A stretch of DNA of 64,000 nt from Flavobacterium sp. HSC-32F16 (GTDB lineage Bacteria; Bacteroidota; Bacteroidia; Flavobacteriales; Flavobacteriaceae): NCBI RefSeq assembly GCF_024171645.1, contig NZ_JALKAC010000012.1, positions 124,001 to 188,000 of the forward strand. Reading direction: 5' to 3'. A model generated the notes under the pieces. The model was not told the DNA's origin. It made no database searches and saw only the letters and a program-made list of their open reading frames with translations. Positions 52,845-61,760 of this stretch are shown in pieces. How positions within the stretch are numbered: position 1 is the first letter of the stretch; each line of letters starts with the position of its first letter. Both the position numbers and the translations under genes were made by a program.

Positions 52845-54239
52845 ATGGAAAAGACCACAAAAATAGTATTCCCTTACGATCAAAGTTTGGTAAAAGAATT
52901 ACCATTAATCGATAAAAAGGATATTGAACAAATATTAAATACCGCTCAGAATTTATTTAATGATCAATCGAATTGGATTCCTGCTTTTAAAAGAATTGAA
53001 ATTTTAGAAAAGGCCGCTTCAATAATGAATGACAGGATCGAGGAATTGATTCATACAGCGATAAGTGAGGGCGGTAAACCTTATAAAGATTCTAAAGCAG
53101 AAATATTAAGAGCGATTAAAGGAGTAAAATTAGCAGCAGAACATATATCACAGATAAAAGGAGAACAAATACCGATGGGACTTACCGAAGCTTCTTTAAA
53201 CAGAATAGCTTTTACGTTAAAAGAACCTATTGGTGTTGTGGTTGCTGTTAGCGCATTCAATCATCCATTAAATTTAGCCGTACATCAAATTGCCACTGCT
53301 GTTGCGGCTGGTTGTCCGGTTATATTTAAACCTGCAAGCAGTACGCCATTATCAGGTCTTGCTTTGGCTGCTATTTTAAAAGAAGCGGGTTTGCCCGAAG
53401 GATGGCTTCAAGTAGTTTTATGTGACAATGAAACGGCAGAATTGTTAGTTACAGATTCCAGAATTCATTTTTTCTCTTTCATTGGTTCAGCAAAAGTAGG
53501 ATGGTCTTTAAAAAGTAAACTAGCTCCGGGAACTCGTGCTGCATTAGAACATGGTGGTGCTGCACCTGTAATTGTAGAAAGTGATGCCGATTTTAATGAA
53601 ATGATTCCGGATTTGGTAAAAGGAGGATTTTATCACGCAGGCCAGGTTTGTGTTTCGGTTCAGAAAGTTTATGTGAATCAGGAAATTGTTGACCGTTTTG
53701 TTGAACAGTTTTCTGAGGCAACTCAGAAATTAATTGTTGGAAATCCATTTGATGAAAAGACAGATGTTGGTTCGCTTATTGCTCCAAAAGAAGTAAATCG
53801 TGTTGAAGAATGGGTTAACGAAGCAATTGAAGAAGGTGCAAAATTAATAACCGGCGGGAAACGTATTTCTGATACCACATTTCAGCCAACAGTTTTATTT
53901 AATCCATCAGAAGATTCTAAAGTTTCAGCTAATGAAATTTTCGGACCTGTTGTGTGTATTTATCCATTTACAAATAGGGAAGAAGCTATCCAAAAAGCAA
54001 ACGCTTTAGAAGTTCATTTTCAGGCCGCTGTCTTTACTAAAAATATTGATATTGCATTAGATGCAGCAAAAAAACTAAACGCCACCGCAGTTATGGTGAA
54101 TGACAATACCGCTTTTAGAGTAGATTGGATGCCATTTGGCGGAAGAGATGCTTCTGGTCTTGGAATGGGCGGAATCTCCTATACCATAAATGATATGACA
54201 AGAGAAAAAATGATGGTTTTTAAAAGTAAATCTTTATAA
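52845..54239 (+). CDS. Aldehyde dehydrogenase family protein
   Basis: 464 aa, usual length. The catalytic residues are present: Asn139 (SAFNHPLN), Glu235 (ALEHGGAAPVIV) and nucleophile Cys269 (HAGQVCVSVQ). NPFDEKTDVGSLI and EIFGPVV are further family marks. NAD(P)-dependent oxidation of an aldehyde to the acid; substrate not evident. Its neighbours suggest detoxification. It could also accept aldehydes from the decarboxylase at 39.7 kb, but that is only a guess. Confidence 0.9.
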   Translation: MEKTTKIVFPYDQSLVKELPLIDKKDIEQILNTAQNLFNDQSNWIPAFKRIEILEKAASIMNDRIEELIHTAISEGGKPYKDSKAEILRAIKGVKLAAEHISQIKGEQIPMGLTEASLNRIAFTLKEPIGVVVAVSAFNHPLNLAVHQIATAVAAGCPVIFKPASSTPLSGLALAAILKEAGLPEGWLQVVLCDNETAELLVTDSRIHFFSFIGSAKVGWSLKSKLAPGTRAALEHGGAAPVIVESDADFNEMIPDLVKGGFYHAGQVCVSVQKVYVNQEIVDRFVEQFSEATQKLIVGNPFDEKTDVGSLIAPKEVNRVEEWVNEAIEEGAKLITGGKRISDTTFQPTVLFNPSEDSKVSANEIFGPVVCIYPFTNREEAIQKANALEVHFQAAVFTKNIDIALDAAKKLNATAVMVNDNTAFRVDWMPFGGRDASGLGMGGISYTINDMTREKMMVFKSKSL

Positions 54240-54243
54240 AGAG

Positions 54244-54355
54244 ATGTAATTTACCGCAAAGCACGCAAGGATTTTTAATTTATATAGCTTTGTAAAATGC
54301 GAAGTCAGCAAAGCTTTACAAATATAACTTTGTGCATTTTGCGGTTAAATTACAT
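54244..54355. repeat. Large imperfect inverted repeat, about 112 bp
   Basis: ATGTAATTTACCGCAAA (54244-54260) pairs with TTTGCGGTTAAATTACAT (54338-54355) with one bulge. Inner arms TTTGTAAA / TTTACAAA and AGCTTTG (54287-54293) / CAAAGCT (54309-54315) can pair too. Lies between convergent genes. Looks like a dispersed genome repeat more than a simple terminator. Confidence 0.55.
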
Positions 54356-54376
54356 TTGCATTAAATCACAATTCTA

Positions 54377-55003
54377 TTAATTCGTTAATGCAACATATTG
54401 ATACAGCATTTTTTGATTTTCGGCTTCAGTAATTAAGAAATGAGCAACATTGGCTCTAGAAATTTTTCCAACTTTCATTCCTTTTGAAAGTCCGGATATT
54501 GCTTGATAATTTTTGCTTAAATCGCCATCTGTAAGCATTCCGGGTCTTACGATTTCCCATTTCATAGTACTTTTTGTGATTATTTCTTCCATTATCGTTT
54601 TATTCTTGTATTGATCTTTTAGAAATAACGAAATGACCGTTCGCATAAAAAAACTTAAATAATTTTTACTTTTTCCTGCTCCAAAACCTGTAATAACCAA
54701 AACTGGCGAAGAGAATTTTAAATCATCAGTAACCTTAATCAATGTATTGGCAATATCAGAAAATAGGGTAGTTGCTTTTTTATTTTTTGTTCCAACAGTT
54801 ATAAGTACGGCATCAGCACCATTTATAGCATGTTTTAAATCTATTGGTGATGATGCACTTCCATTAATTTTAATGAGTTTGGGATGATTTGGAATTTGAT
54901 CTGTATTTGTTGACAATGCCGTTACGGTATGTCCATTTTTGAGTGCCTGTGTTACGGATTCTAATCCAATACCGGCTCCGGCTCCAATAATTGCAATGTT
55001 CAT
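54377..55003 (-). CDS. NAD(P)H-binding SDR-like protein, 208 aa
   Basis: Taken from ATG 55003 (MNIAIIGAGAGIGLES), one base after the stop of the IMPase-like gene; a longer frame lies within that gene. Atypical SDR of the NAD(P)H-binding type: GAGAGIGLES Rossmann loop, VTALSTNTDQI, DAVLITVGTKNKK, and MKWEIVRPGMLTDG. No Tyr-x3-Lys pair, as in the NmrA/BVR-B group. Operon partner of the phosphatase-like protein. Confidence 0.75.
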   Translation of the reverse strand: MNIAIIGAGAGIGLESVTQALKNGHTVTALSTNTDQIPNHPKLIKINGSASSPIDLKHAINGADAVLITVGTKNKKATTLFSDIANTLIKVTDDLKFSSPVLVITGFGAGKSKNYLSFFMRTVISLFLKDQYKNKTIMEEIITKSTMKWEIVRPGMLTDGDLSKNYQAISGLSKGMKVGKISRANVAHFLITEAENQKMLYQYVALTN

Positions 55004-55004
55004 T

Positions 55005-55811
55005 TTATTTCTGGGATTTAATTTGTAGATATTTTTCTGCGATACTTTTTGATGAGACCAGTAAACTTTCGCTTCCCCATTTCCAGGGATTTCCATCTAT
55101 TGTCAGGATTTCTGCTCCTGCTTCTTTAGCAATAAGCAATCCTGCAATCCAATTATAAGTATCGAGATCTTCCTGAACAAACAAATCAATTCTTCCTGCA
55201 CCAACATAAGCCAATTGCAAACCATGTGGTCCGTAATTTCTAACGATTCCAAAATTATTGAGCAGTTTTGTTATAGTAGTACCAATTTTTTCATTTAAAT
55301 TATTATTTGATTTATCCTGATGTCCATACTCAAAAACGGCAAGCATAACCCCCAAATCTGTTTTACGGCTGATTTGCAGTAACTTTCCATTCATAAAAGC
55401 ACCTTCGCGGTCTTTTGCCCAAAACACTTCGTTGGCCAAAGGATCATAAATTACAGAAAGGAACGGTTTTCCATCTCGAATAAGTGCCAGATTTATCGTC
55501 CATCCTGCAATATGCTGAAGGTATTGTATAGCACCATCCATGGCGTCGCAAAGCCAGTATTCTTCCTCTTCAACTGGATTTCTTTGTGAATCGGTATCAA
55601 ACTCGTCGCCAATATGCCAAGGTATATTAGGGAATTCCAGAGATAAATCTTCTTTTAAAGAAGTCAGACACAATGTATCTATATCTTCTAATTGTTTTAA
55701 AAGCTCGTCCATACTTTGTGGAATAGCATTTTGCTTATAGTCTTTTAAAAAGACATTGCCCACTTTTCGTACTGCATCGAGTATGATTGGGATGTTGATT
55801 TCGTTTTGCAT
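55005..55811 (-). CDS. Inositol-monophosphatase-family protein with altered metal site
   Basis: 268 aa. The metal motif appears as WLCDAMDGAIQYL (D-x-x-D-G) and GDEFDT replaces the usual GEE. The C-terminal motif normally written W-D-x-A-A-G reads YNWIAGLLIAKEAG, so the third metal-binding Asp is Asn. This may weaken or change the phosphatase activity. Sugar or inositol phosphates are the family substrates. Translationally close to the next gene (one-base gap). Confidence 0.8.
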   Translation of the reverse strand: MQNEINIPIILDAVRKVGNVFLKDYKQNAIPQSMDELLKQLEDIDTLCLTSLKEDLSLEFPNIPWHIGDEFDTDSQRNPVEEEEYWLCDAMDGAIQYLQHIAGWTINLALIRDGKPFLSVIYDPLANEVFWAKDREGAFMNGKLLQISRKTDLGVMLAVFEYGHQDKSNNNLNEKIGTTITKLLNNFGIVRNYGPHGLQLAYVGAGRIDLFVQEDLDTYNWIAGLLIAKEAGAEILTIDGNPWKWGSESLLVSSKSIAEKYLQIKSQK

Positions 55812-55891
55812 ATCAATTAAAGTATTAATTACAATGCAAAATTAATTAGAGGATGATTTTTAATGTAGTTTCAATGATGGGAAGGATAGTC

Positions 55892-56782
55892 CTAATCACG
55901 GAATTTTTTGCGAAATTCAAGAGGAGTGAGGTTTGTAATTTTTTTAAAAAGTTTTCCAAAATAAACCGGTTCGTCATAACCAACCTGATAAGCAATTTCC
56001 TTTACGTTATTATCTGTAAAATACAAAAGTCTTTTCGCTTCCATAATTGATGCTTCCTGAATATGTACAGATACAGAACTTCCTGTTAAGGATTTTACAG
56101 TATCATTTAAATGCGCAACTGAAATCGAAAGTGCCGAAGCATATTGAGCAGGCTGTTTCCAGGTTTTAAAATGCTCTTTGGTTAATTTTATAAAAGTTTC
56201 CTTAATGATTACACTGCGATTTTCTTTCGATTTATCATAAGATAAAGTAGAAACAAGTTCTCCTGCGATGAGGTTTAAAAGTGCATTTAATAAGGAATGA
56301 ATACTTTTTTGAGTGTAATTATTTGTATTCTCTAATTGTACTTTTTCAATTAAATCCAGCAGAATAATAAGCTGCTGACAAAAATTAGATTCGCTTTGCA
56401 GTAAAAAAGGATTATTGATTTTATTTTCTAAAAGCTGCAGTACTTCCTTACTAGCTAATGACGGATCAAAGCTGATCATCCATCCTTTCTGATTTTTTGC
56501 TTCTTTGATGTAATGTACTTGTTCAGGAAAAACAGTAAGTAAGGCAGGTGCGGTAAATTCCACATTTTCAAAATCAATATTAAGTTTAAATTTCCCATTT
56601 ACAGCCAACATTAATTGACAGTGATTATCCCGATGAGGTTTAGAGATATCATGTTCGTCGACTTTATGAGTTTCCATATTAACAATCATAATTCCTGCTT
56701 TTGCAGAAGATGGGAGTCCGAATTGTTGAATATTTTGATTGTGCCTTTTCAAGGTTATAATGGAATTAATAGCTGCTTGCAA
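55892..56782 (-). CDS. AraC-family transcriptional regulator
   Basis: 296 aa. N-terminal cupin-like domain (about 20-110; PHRDNHCQLMLAVNGKF) and C-terminal double helix-turn-helix (about 195-294; QYASALSISVAHLNDTVKSLTGSSVSVHIQEASIMEAKRLL and VKEIAYQVGYDEPVYFGKLFKKITNLTPLEFRKK). The frame's first start is a TTG at 56782; the first in-frame ATG (56689) would cut into the cupin, so the start is uncertain. Targets likely nearby. Confidence 0.85.
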   Translation of the reverse strand: MQAAINSIITLKRHNQNIQQFGLPSSAKAGIMIVNMETHKVDEHDISKPHRDNHCQLMLAVNGKFKLNIDFENVEFTAPALLTVFPEQVHYIKEAKNQKGWMISFDPSLASKEVLQLLENKINNPFLLQSESNFCQQLIILLDLIEKVQLENTNNYTQKSIHSLLNALLNLIAGELVSTLSYDKSKENRSVIIKETFIKLTKEHFKTWKQPAQYASALSISVAHLNDTVKSLTGSSVSVHIQEASIMEAKRLLYFTDNNVKEIAYQVGYDEPVYFGKLFKKITNLTPLEFRKKFRD

Positions 56783-56970
56783 AAATAGAAATTAAAATAT
56801 TTAAAAAGTTGCCTTAAAATTAATTATGGTTTAATCTTTATTGTTTCCAAAGTGCGGACTTGTGTCATGATTTGGCAAAAAAAATCCATATTTGGAAAAA
56901 TATTTTCGTGGTACAATAATAGTACAAAAAGGAACGAACTATTTGCAAATAAATTATTTGAAGAGAAAGA

Positions 56971-57017
56971 AGAATCCCATTTAAAATGTCGTTTTATGAC
57001 ATTTTAAATGGGATTCT
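56971..57017. terminator. Terminator of mnmE
   Basis: Perfect 20-bp stem (56971-56990 with 56998-57017), 7-nt loop GTTTTAT. Confidence 0.75.
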
Positions 57018-57046
57018 TTGTTTTATTATGTGATGTTGTTTGAAGC

Positions 57047-58447
57047 CTATTTTCCGATGCAGAAATTAGCGAATATGTTACCTAATAATTCATCATTAGA
57101 AACCTGCCCTGTAATGAGACCAAATTGATATAAAGCTTCACGAATATCCAATGCAATTAAATCACTTGAAAGATTCGTTTCAAGACCAAATTTCACTTTT
57201 TGTATTTCATCTAAAGCTTTTAGTAAAGAGTCATAATGCCTTGTATTTGTAACAATTGTTTCATTGTTGCGCAATGCTCCGGTATTTACAAATGAAAGTA
57301 ATTCGTTCTTTAGATCATCAACACCAATTTTTTCTTTAGCTGAAATTAATAGAAGTTTTGCATTCAAATTTTCAAGCTTGCTTGTAATGTTTGAAACTTC
57401 ATCTTCTGATAAAATATCCCTTTTATTTACTACAATAAGTAAAGGTTTTAAAGGATATTTATTCTTGATTTGTTCAATTTCAGAAACAAATTCAGAACTT
57501 GAAACCTGAAATTTTAAACCATCAAACAAGTAAATGACAACTTGTGCCTGATCAATTTTCTCGAAAGTTTTCTTGATTCCAATGCTTTCTACAACATCTT
57601 TAGTTTCTCGAATTCCAGCCGTATCGATAAATCTAAAACCAATCCCCCCAATAACCAATTCATCTTCAATTGTATCTCTTGTCGTTCCGGCAATATCAGA
57701 AACAATTGCACGCTCTTCATTTAGTAAAGCATTCAATAAAGTCGATTTACCAACATTTGGTTCACCAACAATAGCGACTGGAATTCCGTTTTTGATCACA
57801 TTTCCAACAGCAAACGAATCAATTAAACGTTTTAAAACAAATTCAATTCTATTTAGTAATTCATGAAACTGAGTTCGGTCAGCAAATTCTACATCTTCTT
57901 CTGCAAAATCTAATTCAAGTTCAATTAAAGATGCAAAATTTAAAAGTTCTTCACGTAATTTGGCAATTTCATTACTGAATCCACCGCGCATTTGCTGCAT
58001 TGCAATTTGGTGTGAAGCTTCATTATCAGACGAAATTAAATCGGCAACAGCTTCTGCCTGAGACAAATCTAACTTACCATTTAAGAAGGCTCTTAAAGTA
58101 AATTCACCCGCATCGGCCATTCTGCAGCCTTTTCTTAATAATAACTGAATAATCTGCTGTTGAATATAAGTAGAACCGTGGCATGAAATTTCAATCGTGT
58201 CTTCTCCTGTATACGAATTTGGACCCTTAAAAACCGAAACCAAAACTTCATCAAGAGTCTTTTCACTATCCACAATATGTCCTAGATGCAAAGTATGTGT
58301 CTTTTGTTTCGTTAAGTCTTTATTTTTTATAGATTTAAAAACAGAATTTCCTATCGAAACAGCTTCAGCGCCCGAAATACGGATAACAGCAATAGCTCCA
58401 GCTCCAGACGGAGTAGCTAATGCAACTATAGAATCTTGATTTATCAT
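57047..58447 (-). CDS. mnmE: tRNA modification GTPase MnmE
   Basis: 466 aa. N-terminal domain start DSIVALATPSGAGAIAVIRISG; YTGEDTIEISCHG; then the inserted G domain with GEPNVGKSTLLNALL, DIAGTTRDTIEDEL, DTAGIRETKD and VNKRD; C-terminal FCIGK with the catalytic-type Cys. With MnmG it forms the carboxymethylaminomethyl group on wobble uridine 34 of certain tRNAs. On the minus strand a TACCTTTG box (58459-58452) is only 4 bp from the ATG, so its mRNA may be nearly leaderless. Confidence 0.97.
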   Translation of the reverse strand: MINQDSIVALATPSGAGAIAVIRISGAEAVSIGNSVFKSIKNKDLTKQKTHTLHLGHIVDSEKTLDEVLVSVFKGPNSYTGEDTIEISCHGSTYIQQQIIQLLLRKGCRMADAGEFTLRAFLNGKLDLSQAEAVADLISSDNEASHQIAMQQMRGGFSNEIAKLREELLNFASLIELELDFAEEDVEFADRTQFHELLNRIEFVLKRLIDSFAVGNVIKNGIPVAIVGEPNVGKSTLLNALLNEERAIVSDIAGTTRDTIEDELVIGGIGFRFIDTAGIRETKDVVESIGIKKTFEKIDQAQVVIYLFDGLKFQVSSSEFVSEIEQIKNKYPLKPLLIVVNKRDILSEDEVSNITSKLENLNAKLLLISAKEKIGVDDLKNELLSFVNTGALRNNETIVTNTRHYDSLLKALDEIQKVKFGLETNLSSDLIALDIREALYQFGLITGQVSNDELLGNIFANFCIGK

Positions 58448-58451
58448 GCGG

Positions 58452-58459
58452 CAAAGGTA
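58452..58459 (-). promoter_or_regulatory. -7 promoter box of mnmE (TACCTTTG)
   Basis: Exact TAnnTTTG match on the minus strand, four bases before the ATG. Confidence 0.5.
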
Positions 58460-58595
58460 AGAAAAAAGGAGAAAATTCTAAAGCCTTAATAGTTTGTGTT
58501 TTCAATTATTAAACTCTCTAAAAACGGCTTTTGTTAAGAAAATATTAAGTGTTAAATTCCTGATAATTATCAGTTCAATTTGTTTTTAGAATGAT

Positions 58596-58603
58596 TAAAT
58601 TTG
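58596..58603 (+). promoter_or_regulatory. -7 promoter box of the universal stress gene (TAAATTTG)
   Basis: Exact match 26 bp upstream of the ATG. Confidence 0.5.
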
Positions 58604-58629
58604 AGTAACAAACCTAAAATCTCAACAAA

Positions 58630-59463
58630 ATGAAAAAGATATTATTTCCCACAGATTTTTCTGATGCAGCAACAAATGCGTTTGTTCATGCTTTAGAATT
58701 TGCGAAAATAGTCAAAGCCGAACTTGTTTTATTACACACATTTGAGATTCCGGTTTATGACAGCCAATTTTTTCCAGAGAACTACGCGTCGATATACAGT
58801 TCTATAGAATTGGCAAAATTTGAAATGTTTAAAGATGAAATTCCAAAACTGAGAGCTATCGCAGCAGAAAGGAAGTTGGATGATATTGTGATAAAACACC
58901 GTTTAATGGACGGAGACTTAATTTATAACTTAAAAAATGCAGTTGAAGAAGACCAGATTGATTTTGTAATTATGGGAACGACAGGATCTTCTGACTGGAC
59001 AAAGTTTTTTACGGGATCTAACACGAATTCGGTTATTTCAGAAGTTAATGTTCCCGTTTTGTGTGTTCCGGTTGATGCTAAGTTCAAGAAAATTAAAACA
59101 ATTGGATTTACTACAAGATATCGTGAAAAAGACAAAGAAGAACTTAAAAAAGTATTGAAAATTGCAAAAAAAACAGATGCTAAAGTAAAAAGCTTGTATG
59201 TAAAGAGTTCAAATACGGATGTTTCAGAAACTACAATTAAAGAATGGGAAAGAGAGTTTGCAAATGAAAATGTAGAATTCCTGGTACTGCCAAGCGATGA
59301 GGTTAAAGAAACAATTCTTGATTTTATTCTTTTTAAGGATATTGATATTGTAACTACCATTACGCATAAAAGATCATTTTTTGAAAGTATTTTTGATTCT
59401 AGTTTTAGTCAAAAAATTACAAAAGAAGTTTCTATTCCAGTATTGATAATGCATGAGAATTAA
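58630..59463 (+). CDS. Universal stress protein, tandem UspA domains
   Basis: 277 aa. First domain 1-145 starts KKILFPTDFSDAATNAFVHALEFAK and contains the nucleotide-binding loop MGTTGSSDWTKFFTGSNTNSVI followed by NVPVLCVP. The second (about 150-277) is more divergent but ends SQKITKEVSIPVLIMHEN. Cytoplasmic stress protein; role unknown. Own promoter, single gene. Confidence 0.9.
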   Translation: MKKILFPTDFSDAATNAFVHALEFAKIVKAELVLLHTFEIPVYDSQFFPENYASIYSSIELAKFEMFKDEIPKLRAIAAERKLDDIVIKHRLMDGDLIYNLKNAVEEDQIDFVIMGTTGSSDWTKFFTGSNTNSVISEVNVPVLCVPVDAKFKKIKTIGFTTRYREKDKEELKKVLKIAKKTDAKVKSLYVKSSNTDVSETTIKEWEREFANENVEFLVLPSDEVKETILDFILFKDIDIVTTITHKRSFFESIFDSSFSQKITKEVSIPVLIMHEN

Positions 59464-59504
59464 ATTCTGCCGTAAATGAATAGCTTTTTTGAAAGTGTAA
59501 AACC

Positions 59505-59512
59505 TATATTTG
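59505..59512 (+). promoter_or_regulatory. -7 promoter box of the MutS-like gene (TATATTTG)
   Basis: Exact match 21 bp before the ATG at 59534. It overlaps the longer frame's in-frame TTG at 59510, which excludes that as the start. Confidence 0.55.
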
Positions 59513-59533
59513 TATTTCATTATAATTAAAAAA

Positions 59534-61306
59534 ATGGAAGCATATTTAAGTAAGGTCGAGCTGTATTCAAAAATTTTTACCCAAATCAACAAAAGATATA
59601 ACAGCATAAGTCTTTTGAGACTTTTAAGCATATTTTTTTGTTTGTTCATGTTGTTTTATTACATCAAAACCAATGAAAATTTGTATGTCATAATTGCTTT
59701 TTTATCTTTTGTTGTTTTTCTTTTTTTAATGAGAATTCATTCAAAATTATCTTTTAAAAAAGAATTGACAAAAGCAATTTTGAAGATTAATGAAGATGAA
59801 ATATCGTATTTGAAAAGAGAAAAACTTCCTTTTGAAAACGGAATTGAATTCAACGATTTTCATCATCCTTATGCTTACGATCTGGATGTTTTTGGAGAAC
59901 ATTCGTTATTTCAAAATTTAAACAGAACAGCCACTTTTATTGGTAAAAAAACATTAGCAGATAAATTATTGAATCTATTTCCTAATGAAACAATTCTTGA
60001 AAATCAGGAAGCCATAAATGAATTAAAAACTAAAATAGAATGGCGTCAGGATTTTGAAGCTCTTGCGATTGTCAGTACTGACAGTAAGAATTCTTATGAT
60101 TCATTAATTAATTGGATTTCATTTAAAAAAGAATCTTTATCTAAAGTTTTAATTGCGCTTTCAATTATCCTCCCAATTTTATTTTTTGGTTTTGTAATTG
60201 CTTATTTTGTCACTTCAAAGACCATTATTCTTTCTTATGTAACCTACATTTTTATTTTCAATTTAATTGTTCTGGGAAGAGCACTAAAGCGTATTCAGTC
60301 TGAAATTGCTAAAGCAGATAATATCGACAAAACCATAAAACAATATAGTTTATTGGTTCAGAAAATTGAACTTGAAAAATTTGAATCTAAAAAGTTAATT
60401 GAATTGCAAAAACAGCTGGTTTCTAAAAATGCTCCTGCCAGTTCTCATTTGAAACAGCTGTCAGAATTGTTTTCAAGAATGGAGACTATCAACAATTTTG
60501 TGACAGCAACTTTGTTTAACGGATCATTTTTGTTTAATCTGCACGTTTTAAGGGCTCTTTTAAAATGGAAAGACAATTATGTTCATGAACTTGAAAAATG
60601 GATTAACATAATTGGTGAATTTGAAGCTTTAAACAGTTTAGCCAATCTATCTTATAACAATCCAGATTTTGTTTTTCCTGAAATTAATTCAGAATATAAA
60701 ATTGGATTTGAAAACTTAAGTCATCCTTTATTAAATCCGTCTAACAGAGTAGGCAATGATACTCATTTTTATCCGCAGTCGTTCATGATTTTAACCGGAT
60801 CGAATATGTCAGGAAAAAGTACTTTCTTGAGAAGTTTAGGTATCAATATGGTTTTAGGCGGAATTGGTTCAGTTGTTTGTGCTTCAAAAGCTAATATACA
60901 TCCACTTCCAGTTTTAGTTTCAATGCGTTTATCAGATTCTTTAGCGGATAGTGAATCGTATTTCTTTGCTGAAATTAAGCGTTTAAAACAAATTATGGAT
61001 GCTCTTGAAGTACGTCCGGCTTTTGTTTTATTAGACGAGATTTTAAGAGGGACAAACTCTGATGATAAACGTAACGGGACAATTGAAGTGGTGAAAAAAG
61101 TAATTGCCAAAAATGCCATTGGGGCCATTGCAACACATGATATTGAAGTCTGCTTAACAACAAATGAATATCCAAATATTTTAACCAATCAATGTTTTGA
61201 AGTAGAAATTCAAAATAACGAATTGCACTTTGATTACAAACTCCGAAGCGGCATTTGTAAAAATAAAAGTGCTACTTTCTTAATGCAGAAAATGGGAGTT
61301 ATCTAG
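59534..61306 (+). CDS. MutS-family ATPase with membrane segments
   Basis: 590 aa from ATG 59534 (MEAYLSKVELYSK). Two hydrophobic hairpins (about 30-70 and 205-245) suggest membrane anchoring, unlike MutS1 or MutS2. The C-terminal MutS ATPase has Walker A LTGSNMSGKSTFLRSLG, Walker B FVLLDEILRGTNSDD and ATHDIEV. The MutS core and clamp (about 260-400) are present, but there is no N-terminal mismatch-recognition domain and no Smr domain. This type is common in Bacteroidota; role unknown. Confidence 0.85.
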   Translation: MEAYLSKVELYSKIFTQINKRYNSISLLRLLSIFFCLFMLFYYIKTNENLYVIIAFLSFVVFLFLMRIHSKLSFKKELTKAILKINEDEISYLKREKLPFENGIEFNDFHHPYAYDLDVFGEHSLFQNLNRTATFIGKKTLADKLLNLFPNETILENQEAINELKTKIEWRQDFEALAIVSTDSKNSYDSLINWISFKKESLSKVLIALSIILPILFFGFVIAYFVTSKTIILSYVTYIFIFNLIVLGRALKRIQSEIAKADNIDKTIKQYSLLVQKIELEKFESKKLIELQKQLVSKNAPASSHLKQLSELFSRMETINNFVTATLFNGSFLFNLHVLRALLKWKDNYVHELEKWINIIGEFEALNSLANLSYNNPDFVFPEINSEYKIGFENLSHPLLNPSNRVGNDTHFYPQSFMILTGSNMSGKSTFLRSLGINMVLGGIGSVVCASKANIHPLPVLVSMRLSDSLADSESYFFAEIKRLKQIMDALEVRPAFVLLDEILRGTNSDDKRNGTIEVVKKVIAKNAIGAIATHDIEVCLTTNEYPNILTNQCFEVEIQNNELHFDYKLRSGICKNKSATFLMQKMGVI

Positions 61307-61393
61307 AATTTTGATTTAAGATTTTTAGAATGTCGATTTTCCAGCTTTGTCAAAGTTTTTAAGCTTTGACAAAGATTATCAATTATAATAAAT

Positions 61394-61434
61394 AAGTGCC
61401 TAATGAATAGTAATATTCTTAAGGCACTTTTTTT
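61394..61434 (+). terminator. Terminator of the MutS-like gene
   Basis: AAGTGCC (61394-61400) pairs with GGCACTT (61423-61429), with an inner GAATA/TATTC stem and a T run. Confidence 0.75.
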
Positions 61435-61684
61435 ATTCTCATATCTATCAGTTTCTATTTATTTTGAAGAAGTGTAGGTAAAAATAGCATTTTTTTAAGC
61501 CTTTTTAAAAGTAAAGCGCATTAAAGAATAGGAAAGAAACACATCAAAAACCAATCAAATTTATATAAAAAATACAAAACAAATATTAAAAGTCAAAATG
61601 ACAATAACTGATCAAAATGCAGTATTTGTTGATTATTCTATTTTATTTTGGCAATAAAAAAACAGTTTATTGAAAATAAATTTT

Positions 61685-61700
61685 ACTAAAACGTTTTTGT
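61685..61700. promoter_or_regulatory. Candidate LacI-family operator at its own promoter
   Basis: ACTAAAACGTTTTTGT: seven of eight positions symmetric around a central CG, as in LacI-family operators. Nearly the same 16-mer occurs at 62831-62846 before the susC gene. Confidence 0.55.
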
Positions 61701-61714
61701 AAGTTTCATTTGCA

Positions 61715-61722
61715 TATATTTG
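61715..61722 (+). promoter_or_regulatory. -7 promoter box of the LacI-type gene (TATATTTG)
   Basis: Exact TAnnTTTG match, 14 bp downstream of the operator, 39 bp before the ATG. Confidence 0.55.
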
Positions 61723-61760
61723 TGATGTACTAAAATATCCATTAATAAATTACTTATCAG

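Larger units (their letters stand above)
61307..61760. other. Intergenic region, 454 bp
   Basis: Contains the terminator of the MutS-like gene and the lacI-type promoter/operator at the right end. No gene seen. Confidence 0.5.
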
